A stretch of DNA of 41,816 nucleotides from Bacteroides sp. SM23_62_1 (GTDB lineage: Bacteria; Bacteroidota; Bacteroidia; Bacteroidales; SM23-62). The stretch's first letter is position 1. Each line of letters begins with the position of its first letter. Shown here piece by piece: positions 16,660 to 25,500 of the stretch. Below the pieces are notes generated by a model. That model saw only the letters and a program-made list of their open reading frames with translations. It did no database searches and was not told where the DNA came from. The position numbers were made by a program, and so were the translations under genes. The DNA is taken from contig LJUQ01000008.1 of NCBI GenBank assembly GCA_001304505.1, positions 1 through 41,816 on the forward strand. The letters are read 5' to 3'.

Positions 16660-16863
16660 TCACATATTATTGACAGCCATATTGGTAACGAAATCTGTAT
16701 ATGCATACATATTTCCCCTGATACCGGTCCCTTCATAAATATAAATACCCACATACCGGATAAGTCTTCCAAGATCATAGGCAAAACTGCCTCCATTGAT
16801 TTGAGATAATTCATTGCTATCTATCTGTCTGAGCGAGTTTGTGATTGTTTCTGATTTTTTCAT
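16660..16863 (-). CDS. double-glycine leader peptide, bacteriocin-like precursor 2
   Basis: A 67-residue precursor. Leader residues 1-25 end with IDSNELSQINGG, a typical C39 site. The predicted 42-residue mature peptide begins SFAYDLGRLIRYVGIYIYEG and ends MAVNNM. It has aromatic and Gly-rich segments but no Cys, and lacks the F-x-AGL-x-G-x-PE tail of the two neighbours. This fits a multi-peptide set with one unlike partner (inference). It lies 50 bp after precursor 1 and 29 bp before precursor 3. The ORF track offers overlapping frames here on both strands; this frame is chosen for its leader. Confidence 0.82.
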   Translation of the reverse strand: MKKSETITNSLRQIDSNELSQINGGSFAYDLGRLIRYVGIYIYEGTGIRGNMYAYTDFVTNMAVNNM

Positions 16864-16913
16864 GGCTATTTTTTTAAAGAGTAAAACAATTGGATTAACA
16901 ATTCCCTGATGTG

Positions 16914-17102
16914 CTAATGATGTATTTCAGGTTTGCCAAGTAAACCCGCTTTAAAATTGTCCCAATCACGAATTACCTCTTCGACTGCTGCGCAGGCACC
17001 GGCAATTAAGATAGGGAGGAACCATGCAACTCCTCCGGAAGTTTCAAGCAATTCCTTTTGATCCATCAACTGGATGTCATTGAGTTGTTCGATTGTTTTC
17101 AT
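16914..17102 (-). CDS. double-glycine leader peptide, bacteriocin-like precursor 1
   Basis: A 62-residue precursor, first in transcription order. The leader MKTIEQLNDIQLMDQKELLE continues TSGG, with cleavage expected after Gly-24. The predicted mature peptide is 38 residues: a hydrophobic Ala/Gly-rich helix (VAWFLPILIAGACAAV) and an amphipathic tail ending RDWDNFKAGLLGKPEIHH. It resembles peptides usually labelled class IIb bacteriocin in Bacteroidota genomes. One Cys is present. The likely promoter lies in the 320-bp gap upstream (17103-17422), which also has a 12-bp palindrome and two copies of an AT-rich repeat. A signalling role cannot be excluded. Confidence 0.85.
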   Translation of the reverse strand: MKTIEQLNDIQLMDQKELLETSGGVAWFLPILIAGACAAVEEVIRDWDNFKAGLLGKPEIHH

Positions 17103-17140
17103 GTTTTTTGATTTTAGATTAATAATTTATAAATAAAATA

Positions 17141-17152
17141 AACCGGCCGGTT
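17141..17152. promoter_or_regulatory. 12-bp palindrome upstream of the precursor operon
   Basis: AACCGGCCGGTT is a perfect palindrome 38 bp before the ATG of precursor 1. It could be an operator, or a shortened member of the CCGG hairpins common in this window. Evidence is position and symmetry only. Confidence 0.3.
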
Positions 17153-17314
17153 CTATCCCTTTATGTCAGAAATCCAGATTTATCGTACCCGGAAAATCAT
17201 ATTTTTTGAAATAATTTTTAAATAGTTGGTTCACAGACTATTATAATTACGACTCGATGGTGTATTGATAGAAAGAAGATAGGACAAAGGGAAGAGAGGA
17301 AGATGGAGAAAGGA

Positions 17315-17386
17315 TATAATTATAGCCAATGAATTTTAATCGTGGGGAGAGAAAATATAATTATACCCCACGGTTTTAATGGTGGG
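17315..17386. repeat. two direct copies of a TATAATTATA-hairpin repeat
   Basis: Two units, 17315-17346 and 17356-17386, each have TATAATTATA followed by a G/C-rich block that includes (G)TTTTAAT and GTGGG, spaced 41 bp. They lie in the 17103-17422 gap between the Yip1-like gene and the precursor operon. The second unit can pair CCCAC with GTGGG around TTTTAAT. They could act as terminator or spacer DNA. Confidence 0.5.
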
Positions 17387-17422
17387 ATTGTAAAAAATTT
17401 AAAATAAAAGATCAGTAATGGA

Positions 17423-18034
17423 TCACCTGATAAAAACAGCCATGATCAATCCGCAGGGTATTAGAGAAATGATTACAATGATGAGGCTTTTCCACCAGGG
17501 CAGGTGTGTTATTTTAGTTAATGTAAGAGTAGACATGTAAAAGATCCATAAAAAAGGTATGATAAATACTCTTAAGTTCTCGATCCATTCAGACCACGGA
17601 AGTGTATCCATACCTTTCATTATTAGAAAAGGGGCAACAAATGTTTCAGGTATCCACATAAATATGATGCATGGAATAAAAATTGTAAAGGACTGGGTTG
17701 TGAAAATTGTATCAAACTCGGGCTTTCTGTCCGTTGCGCTGACCAACAGGTAGACTACCCCGCTATAGGTTAAGAATCCTGCCAGGCCTACAGGTATTGT
17801 TGTAAAGGTCTGTATGAGATACCATTTATCAGGTGGTATTGGTAACCAGGGTGTAGCAACAGGCTTATGACCGAGCAGAAAGAAAATAAGTACTGTTAAT
17901 GAATAAAGGAAATGAAAGGTAATAAGCCACCAGAAACCAATCCATAAGGCCTTTTTCTCCTGGCTGATATCTTGAGCTGCCTTACCCGGTTCAATAATAA
18001 ATCTTAGAAAATATTTGGTTAATTTCCTTAGCAT
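17423..18034 (-). CDS. Yip1-like multi-span membrane protein
   Basis: A 203-residue membrane protein with about five hydrophobic spans. The N-terminus (YFLRFIIEPGKAAQDISQEK), the following IGFWWLI span and the overall pattern resemble bacterial YIP1-domain (PF04893) proteins. No catalytic motif is visible and the function is unknown. It precedes the bacteriocin operon on the same strand, but the 320-bp gap with repeats argues against a shared transcript. It follows the secreted protein gene at 18095 by 60 bp, so these two may be co-transcribed. Assignment rests on pattern only. Confidence 0.6.
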   Translation of the reverse strand: MLRKLTKYFLRFIIEPGKAAQDISQEKKALWIGFWWLITFHFLYSLTVLIFFLLGHKPVATPWLPIPPDKWYLIQTFTTIPVGLAGFLTYSGVVYLLVSATDRKPEFDTIFTTQSFTIFIPCIIFMWIPETFVAPFLIMKGMDTLPWSEWIENLRVFIIPFLWIFYMSTLTLTKITHLPWWKSLIIVIISLIPCGLIMAVFIR

Positions 18035-18094
18035 AAGTAAGGTCTGAAACTGGATTAAATTATGAGGAAGCTGATGGGATAAATGTAATAGTAA

Positions 18095-18754
18095 TTATTT
18101 ATCATTCGTGGTGATAACCAGGTTCCTGAAGCTTCCATCCGATCCGTTACCGACCCAGAGCCCCAGCCAGCCTTCTTTTTGACCACCTAACTGATTAATT
18201 TCCAGGGAGGATTCTGTTGCATTGTTTACAAAAACCCTTATGGATGGATATTTAATAATGATTGTAACATGAAACCAATCTGCTGGATCCGGAACCGGAT
18301 TAACCGGGTTCTCATACTCTTCCGGATGTTCTTGCCTGAGGACATACCATGTGTTTTTCGGTTCTGAAACATACTGAACCGAATGACTGTTTCTTTCAGG
18401 ATTTTTAAAATTAAAAGGACGGAAATAGATTGCTTCATAAGTGCTGTCATTAATTCCGTGAAAAGCAATGCCGAGAAAACTTCTTTGAAATTCATCCTTA
18501 CCTTTTATATCTACATCTATTGACCCATTTCTGAAATTGAAATCATTTAATCTTGCAAATCCCGATCCTTCACCTGCATTCAGATAGACAGATTGATCAG
18601 CCTTTACATTCTTGGCTTTCCTGTTGTAAACAGTCCATTTATCAGCATTATTGATTTCGGACAGGTCAGGAGTTATTTTGTTTTCCTGTGCGTAGAGTAA
18701 AATAACGGGGAGAAAATAAACGACGATAAGTAAAGAGAATTTTTGTGTTTTCAT
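18095..18754 (-). CDS. secreted concanavalin-like (LamG/DUF1080-like) domain protein
   Basis: A 219-residue protein with a clear signal peptide (MKTQKFSLLIVVYFLPVILL, cut near YAQ). The mature part looks like a single beta-sandwich of the concanavalin A-like glucanase/DUF1080 superfamily: NFRNGSIDVDIKGKDEFQRS, then FLGIAFHGINDSTYEAIYFR and FHVTIIIKYPSIRVFVNN, with WLGLWVGNGSDGSF near the end. Such domains bind or cut glycans, but no catalytic pair is evident, so a binding role is possible. It is probably periplasmic. The gene lies between the Yip1-like gene and the dipeptide-epimerase-like gene on the same strand. Confidence 0.72.
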   Translation of the reverse strand: MKTQKFSLLIVVYFLPVILLYAQENKITPDLSEINNADKWTVYNRKAKNVKADQSVYLNAGEGSGFARLNDFNFRNGSIDVDIKGKDEFQRSFLGIAFHGINDSTYEAIYFRPFNFKNPERNSHSVQYVSEPKNTWYVLRQEHPEEYENPVNPVPDPADWFHVTIIIKYPSIRVFVNNATESSLEINQLGGQKEGWLGLWVGNGSDGSFRNLVITTNDK

Positions 18755-18923
18755 GATAGTGGGTTTTGATTATAATTCAGTTATGGTTGGTGATAACAAT
18801 ACCAGAGCCTGTTTTAGGTTAATAAGGGTCACAATTTAAATACTCCCGGTCTTAGTTGAATCTGAATCCTAAGATATAAAAATTTTACGGATAGTAGGTC
18901 CAGGGATAGATGGTGAATGTGGA

Positions 18924-20060
18924 TTATTTTTGATTTTGACCTGGTACAATGATTTTATCAAGTGTTTGCAGATATTTCTCATCTACCACGGCACCCAGGC
19001 CCGGATCATCGGAGACCTTTATAACGCCATTATTTAAATAGGTGATACCACCAATGACAGGATCTTCATTAAACATGAGCGGTGTGTCGAAATCATAATA
19101 TACGATCTGGTCGCTTGATAATGCAAGATGTGCGGAAGCCGTAAATCCCAGACGGGACTCCAGGAAACCACCAACCTGTATTTTTTTCCCTGATTGAACT
19201 GCAAGGTTGATGATTTTGCGGGCTTTGAAAATACCGGATGATTTACCAAGTTTTATATTGAAATAGTCGCAGGCATTCAGATTAATCAGACGTTTTGCAT
19301 CATTGTGATCGAAACACGATTCGTCAGCCATGATCGGAATTGGACTGTGTTGTTTGACTACCGGGAGTTCAGTAAAATTCCAGCGGGGGATTGGTTCTTC
19401 ACAAAATTGAATATTCCATTCTGATAAGGATGAAAGGATTGATATTGCAGTTTGTGTATCCCAGCCCTGGTTAGCATCAAGCCGTAAAGGAATGTCTGAT
19501 CCGACTGCATGCTGGATGGCTATCATGCGTTCAATATCTTTTTCTTCGGATTCACCCAGCTTTATTTTTATTACAGGGAATCCTGATTCTTTAATTTTTA
19601 CGGAATCGCTGGCCATTTTCCCAGGATCATCAATACTGACGGTGTAATCAGTTACGAGGGTTTTATCATTTCTTCCTCCAAGGTATGCATATAAAGGTAA
19701 TCCTGCATGCCTTGAGGCAATATCATGTAAAGCTATATCAAAAGCACTTTTAATGCTGGTATTTCCATATATATAAGTATCCATTGCAGATACACATTCT
19801 CCGATATTCAAGGGATCTCTCCCCAACAGAATTTCTCCAATATTACGGCCGATTATAAAACAGGTTTCCAGAGTTTCGCCCTGTATTGCCTTTGATGGAC
19901 TGCATTCGCCAAAGCCTGTTATACCTTCATTTGTTTTGATAATAACATATATGCTTTCTGCATGATCATGAATTGCCAGAGAAATTTTAAATGGTTCTTT
20001 AAGTTTTATCCTCGACTGGTATATTTCAATCTGCTGAATACGACAATGGTGGTTTGACAT
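18924..20060 (-). CDS. enolase-superfamily dipeptide epimerase-like enzyme
   Basis: A 378-residue cytoplasmic enzyme of the mandelate racemase/muconate lactonising group, closest in pattern to L-Ala-D/L-Glu and related dipeptide epimerases. The catalytic KxK is in VIKIKLG (Lys-165, Lys-167). Mg ligands are Asp-195 (LRLDANQGW), Glu-221/222 (CEEPIP) and Asp-246 (IMADES). The opposite base is Lys-270 (YFNIKLGK). The C-terminal DFDTP motif fits dipeptide epimerases. The ORF track extends to 20153, but the extra 31 residues match nothing, so the Met of MSNHHCRIQQ is chosen. It would epimerise a dipeptide from cell-wall or protein turnover; the exact dipeptide is not predictable. It is divergent from the GH51 gene. 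Confidence 0.87.
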   Translation of the reverse strand: MSNHHCRIQQIEIYQSRIKLKEPFKISLAIHDHAESIYVIIKTNEGITGFGECSPSKAIQGETLETCFIIGRNIGEILLGRDPLNIGECVSAMDTYIYGNTSIKSAFDIALHDIASRHAGLPLYAYLGGRNDKTLVTDYTVSIDDPGKMASDSVKIKESGFPVIKIKLGESEEKDIERMIAIQHAVGSDIPLRLDANQGWDTQTAISILSSLSEWNIQFCEEPIPRWNFTELPVVKQHSPIPIMADESCFDHNDAKRLINLNACDYFNIKLGKSSGIFKARKIINLAVQSGKKIQVGGFLESRLGFTASAHLALSSDQIVYYDFDTPLMFNEDPVIGGITYLNNGVIKVSDDPGLGAVVDEKYLQTLDKIIVPGQNQK

Positions 20061-20233
20061 TTTATAAGTATTTATTTGGGACGAGGTTGATGAACAAAAG
20101 AATATTGTAATTATCTTGTGCTTAAAATTAAGAAAATTGTATAAACTTCTCACCCGGTGAATTCAAGTCACCGGATGATTAATCGGTATAAAATACAAAT
20201 CTTTAAGCAATATACTTTTTTAAGATTATCATC

Positions 20234-22165
20234 ATGAAATCAATCATTATTACCTTTTGCTTGTTTTTCCTAATTGCCTGTGACACCGGCAATATATCCG
20301 TAAAAATAGATACGGAAAAGACCCAAGAACCTATTTCAGAATATATTTATGGGCAGTTTATTGAGCACCTGGGGCGCTGTATCTACGATGGGATATGGGC
20401 GGAAATGATTGAAGACCGGAAGTTTTACTATCCGGTCAAGGATGACTACAATCCATGGGCAACGGACGACGATCCTTACTGGAAAGCTGGCGAATATCTA
20501 TACCTTGCTGCATCTCCCTGGAAGGTGATCGGTTCGCCCGGGACAGTTATAATGGATACGCTGAACCCTTTTGTCGGCAAACATACCCCTGTTATACATC
20601 TGCCCGGTGATGGAACTACAGCTGGAATTGCACAGGAAAGTATTGCAATCACCGAAGGAAATAATTACACAGGAAGGATCATTCTTGCAGGAGATAAAAG
20701 TGCATTGCCGGTTATAGTACAGCTCGTTATGGAGAACGGTGATATTTTATCCTGGGAAATTGGATCCATTACCCCGGAATATCATGCCTGTTCTCTGGAA
20801 TTTACTGCACCGTCGACAGATAAGAATGTTCAGATTCAAATAATCAGTAAAGGAAAAGGACAATTCAGAATCGGGATAATTTCATTAATGCCGGCAGATA
20901 ATATTTCAGGATGGCGTAAGAATGTAGTTGCATTGATGAAAGAGCTTAATGCTCCTGTTTACCGTTGGCCTGGAGGAAATTTTGTGAGCGGATATGACTG
21001 GAAGGATGGCATAGGTAACAGGGACCAGAGACCACCTCGTAAGAATCCTGCATGGAAAGGAGTTGAACATAATGATGTGGGTATTCATGAGTATATGGAA
21101 TTGATGCAATTGCTTGGATCAGAGCCATTTGTAGCGGTTAATACAGGTCTTGGTACGGTAGATGAAGTAGCTGAGCAGGTTGAATACTGTAACAGTACGG
21201 CTGATTCACCCATGGGAACACTGCGTGCTCAAAACGGCCATCCTGAACCATACGGGGTAAAATGGTGGGCCGTGGGAAACGAGATGTATGGCAGCTGGCA
21301 ACTTGGCCATATGCCTCTTGAAGAATATGTTAAGAAACATAACAGTGTTGCCCGGGCAATGTGGAATATTGATCCAACTATTAAGCTAATTGGAGTAGGG
21401 GAGGTTGGAGAATGGAGTGAGACAATGCTCCGGATATGTTCGGATAACATGAGCCTGATAAGTGAACATATTTACTGCCAGGAACTTGAAGATGTTTCTG
21501 GACATACGAGGCAACTTGCACGGCAAATTAAATATAAAGCGGATGCACACCGGAAATACCGTGATGAGATTGAAGAATTAAAGGGAAAAGATATCAGGAT
21601 TGCGATGGATGAATGGAATTACTGGTATGGAGATTACCTGTATGGTGAACTGGGTGTACGTTACCATCATAAGGATGGGCTCGGTGTTGCAATAGGACTA
21701 CATGAATATTTCAGGAACAGTGATATATATTTCATGGCAAATTATGCACAGACAGTTAATGTGATTGGTTGTATAAAAACCACAAAAACTGATGCAGGTT
21801 TTGCAACCACTGCACTTCCATTAATACTATATCACAAACATTTTGGAACGGTCCCGATTGAAATTACCGGCAGGTCGAAGGATATCGATATTGCAGCAGC
21901 ACTGACCCGGGACGGAAAAGCCCTTACTGTTGCAATTGTTAATCCAAATGAGACCACCCGTAACGTATCACTTGATTTCGGTGAAACACAGGTTAATGAA
22001 GAAGGTGCAAAATGGATAATCCATCATCCTGATCCTGAAGCATATAATGAGCCGGGTAAAACGCCGAATGTAAAGATAGTGGAGGAAAACATAGAATTTA
22101 CCGGGAACTCATTAGAGATCCTTCCATATTCGATTGTGATGTACAGGTTTGAATTGAATGAGTAG
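20234..22165 (+). CDS. GH51 alpha-L-arabinofuranosidase, lipoprotein
   Basis: A 643-residue glycoside hydrolase. The lipoprotein signal (FFLIAC, lipidated Cys-16) suggests anchoring in a membrane, perhaps facing outward. An N-terminal carbohydrate-binding-like insertion (about 100-220) precedes the catalytic barrel. The barrel has YIYGQFIEHLGRCIYDGIW, RWPGGNF, the acid/base Glu-350 in AVGNEMYGSW and the nucleophile Glu-460 in IAMDEWNYWYGD. A C-terminal beta domain closes the protein (ILPYSIVMYRF). It would release arabinofuranosyl side chains from arabinan or arabinoxylan. It stands alone between divergent and convergent genes, with no SusC/SusD partner. Confidence 0.92.
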   Translation: MKSIIITFCLFFLIACDTGNISVKIDTEKTQEPISEYIYGQFIEHLGRCIYDGIWAEMIEDRKFYYPVKDDYNPWATDDDPYWKAGEYLYLAASPWKVIGSPGTVIMDTLNPFVGKHTPVIHLPGDGTTAGIAQESIAITEGNNYTGRIILAGDKSALPVIVQLVMENGDILSWEIGSITPEYHACSLEFTAPSTDKNVQIQIISKGKGQFRIGIISLMPADNISGWRKNVVALMKELNAPVYRWPGGNFVSGYDWKDGIGNRDQRPPRKNPAWKGVEHNDVGIHEYMELMQLLGSEPFVAVNTGLGTVDEVAEQVEYCNSTADSPMGTLRAQNGHPEPYGVKWWAVGNEMYGSWQLGHMPLEEYVKKHNSVARAMWNIDPTIKLIGVGEVGEWSETMLRICSDNMSLISEHIYCQELEDVSGHTRQLARQIKYKADAHRKYRDEIEELKGKDIRIAMDEWNYWYGDYLYGELGVRYHHKDGLGVAIGLHEYFRNSDIYFMANYAQTVNVIGCIKTTKTDAGFATTALPLILYHKHFGTVPIEITGRSKDIDIAAALTRDGKALTVAIVNPNETTRNVSLDFGETQVNEEGAKWIIHHPDPEAYNEPGKTPNVKIVEENIEFTGNSLEILPYSIVMYRFELNE

Positions 22166-22252
22166 CTGGAAATCGGTAATATGGTTCTCGGTTCCTGGTG
22201 GGAGTAGGCTAGTGTCGTGAGTTTAATTCCTGTAATCAATATGTATGAAAGT

Positions 22253-22456
22253 GGGGGTATATCACAACGTCAATAATTAGTTAAAATATCATTTCACCCC
22301 CCTCCGCTCCTCCCCCCTAAAAGGGGAAGGCCAGGAGGGGGTACCTGTTCCCCTTCCCACTTCAGGGGAAGGGCATAGGGGATGGGGTGAAGTTAGGAAC
22401 AACAATTTGAGAGATTTCCAGCGCTATTAAATAAAAAGTGGTTGTGACACAGCCCC
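22253..22456. repeat. inverted-repeat element B (204 bp)
   Basis: GGGGGTATATCACAAC (22253-22268) faces GTTGTGACACAGCCCC (22441-22456); 13 of 16 positions are complementary. Inside are nested C-rich and G-rich words (CTCCCCCCTAAAAGGGGAAGG) that can also pair. It occupies most of the 396-bp gap between the GH51 gene and the caspase-TPR gene end. The remaining 22457-22561 is a CT-rich run of CTCTC/CCCTC words. Its right arm plus TTAACT (22 bases) is identical to element C. Confidence 0.8.
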
Positions 22457-22561
22457 TTAACTCTGTTATATTTAACGTCAGATTTCTTTTCCCATTCACC
22501 CTTTCTTCCCTTCTCTATCTCTCTCCCTCCCGCTCTCTCGCTCTTTCGCCCTCTCGCTCCT

Positions 22562-25500
22562 TCACTCCTCATACTTCTTCAAAAGCTCGTCAAAACCATC
22601 GGATTCTCTTATATTTTCCAAATCCGGATCAGTACGGATATGGTCGAAATTATCAAATCCTTTTTCAAAAGCCTTTTCGAGCCATTCAAATGCCTCGTTC
22701 TCCATGTACTGGATTGCGTAGAAACATGCCATGTTATAATAGTTGAAGGGAGTATCTGGTGACAGGTCGATAGATTTTTGAAATAGCTCTTTAGATTCAT
22801 CATATTTCTCCATCCTGAGATACGTATAGGCAAGGCCAACCAGATAATTATAATTTTCGGGATCCAGTTCAAGACACTTCTTGAAATGTCTTTCTGAGTC
22901 CTTATACTTTTCAAGGTGCTGATAAACATTGCCTAACTGGTACCATGCATCCGTAAAAGAAGGATCAATTGCCAGAACTTTTTCGAAGTAGGGAATGGCT
23001 TTTTTGTACTCAAGCAGGTTATAATATACATATCCGAGATAGTCATAGCTCCATAAATATTCAGTATTCAATTCAATAACCCTGTTAAAGTATTGAACTG
23101 ACTTCTCGTATTCTCCACTTTTATAGTATGTCTGTCCAAGCATTTGAAAAGCATAAAGATACTCATCATCAGCAAGTGTAGCACGCTCATAATATTCAAG
23201 TGCTTTTCCGGTTTCCCCCAGGGCATCATAAGTATTTCCTAAATTGACAAGAGCATATTTATATTCCGGGTTCAGATCAAAAATTTTCCTGTAATATTCG
23301 AGAGCCTTCTCGTATTCACGGTTGTTATAATAATAATTCCCGATATCATTCAGGATCTCCACATCTGTGGGATCATATTCCGCCGCTTTGAGATAAAATG
23401 CCTGGGCCGATTCAAAATCCCCAACATCCTCATAGATACCAGCGACGGTAGTATATGCCAGGACATAGGATGAATCTGTCCGGATGGCCATCAGATAATT
23501 CTCAATAGCCTGTTCACTATCTCCAAGAAGGTCATAACAATTACCAAGATTGAACCAGGCTTCGCGGAAATTTTTTATTTCCAGGGCCTTTTTATAATAA
23601 TCTATGGCAGATTCATATTCATCCCGGATATAATAGAGATTGCCCAGTGCATTCAGAATATCCTTGTCCTGACTATCAAGTTCCAGTGCCCTGAACAAAT
23701 AAACCTCTGCAGAGTCATATTCATATGCATCGTAATAAATATCACCTATTTCAGAATAAGCCAGGGCATATTTTGGATCTATCATGATTGCTCTCCGGTA
23801 AAACTCAAGGGCTTGCTGTGAGTTTCCCATCTGACTGTAACAATTGCCAAGATTATACCAGGCTTCTTTAAAGTCTTCTTTAATTTCGATTGCTTTCGTA
23901 TAATAAATAATCGCAGTATCGTAAATATCAAGGTCGTAATAAAGGTTTCCGAGTCCATTCAGCACATCTTTATTTTCCTGATTTAATTTAAAAGCAGTTT
24001 CTAAATAGACCTGTGCCGAATCATAATTACTAATATCATAATACATATCACCCATTCCATAATAAGCCAGTACATATCCGGGATCAACGTTGATTGCTTT
24101 ACGGTAATAAATTGCTGCAGTATCATATATCTCCATGACATCAAAGCAGTTTGCCAGGTTATACAGTGCTTCCCTGAAGTTTTTTTTATTATTCAATGCT
24201 TGCTGGTAATAGTGAATTGCTTTCCTGTAAAGATCCTGGTTATAATAATATATGCCAATGCCGTTCAGGATATCTTCATCACGGGGATTTACCTCCAGGG
24301 CTTTCATCATATAAACTTCGGCTGAATCATATTCCTCATTCTTCATAAAAACATTACCAATACGGATCATAGCCAGCGCATATGCCGGGTCAACTTCCAG
24401 TGCCAGCCTGAGATAGTGGATGGCTGAGTCACTCATTGACAGGTTATAATAGCTATTACCGATGTTATACAGGGTATATTTTGAATCCGGCTCACTCCTG
24501 TTTGCCTGGAAATAGTAATCAAGAGCTGTCCTGTAATCCTCCATGCTGAAATAGGTGTTGCCCAGTCCCTGTAATGCACTGCTGTAACCCGGTTTGACAT
24601 CGAGTGCCTTCATGTAATATTCGATGGAGAGATCATACTTTTCCATATCGTCATATAGTTCTCCGAGATTATCAAGGATCTTTTCATCATAGTCATTGTA
24701 ATCATATGCTTGAAGAAAATACTTTTCAGCCTCATTATAATCACCCCGTTTATGATATAAATACCCCAATCCGTTATAACCGGTTGCTTCATCAGCATAT
24801 TCAATACACTGTTTATAAAGAGATTCAGCTTCAGAATACATCTCATTCTCCGCATAGACGATACCAAGATTTATATAAGCATTTTTATAGGAAGAGTCGA
24901 TTGACAAAGCTTCCAGGTAATAATCAATGGCTGTTGATGTATCGCCAAGATGATAATATAAGATACCTATATTATAATATGGATTCACAAGCAGGGAATC
25001 TTTATCCATGGCGAGGTAATAGTATTCCTTACTTTTTTCATATTCTTTCATGTCATAATATACGATGGCCATGTTATTATAAGGATAGCTCCAGTTTGGT
25101 GCAAGACTGATAGCTTTCTCATAGGCATCCATGGCTTTGTCATACTTTTCCATATTATCATAAATCGTTCCAAGTTCATTATAAGCATAGGCTGCATCCG
25201 GTTCGGCCTGTACACATTCTTCAAGCATTTTTAGTTGTGCTTCGGAATCATATGAGTAGATAGATTCCATGAAGAGATACCTGGCCTTAATGTTATCATA
25301 GAGTATAAAAGATGAATCAACCATTTCAAAGGCTTTTTTCTGTTCGAGATAAGCCTGGTAAAGATTGATGGAATCCGTTACATCTTTCCCGCGCACATAA
25401 TTATTCAGGTATATCTGGGTTTTATTCTGTAAAGCTGCCATGAATGTTCTCCTGATCCTGTTATGTATCTTTTCAGCACCCTGGTTTGAAATCAGCTTTT

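Noticed and set aside
20061-20153. 31-residue N-terminal extension of the dipeptide-epimerase frame
   Set aside because: The enolase-superfamily fold begins right after the internal Met, and the extension resembles intergenic AT-rich DNA.
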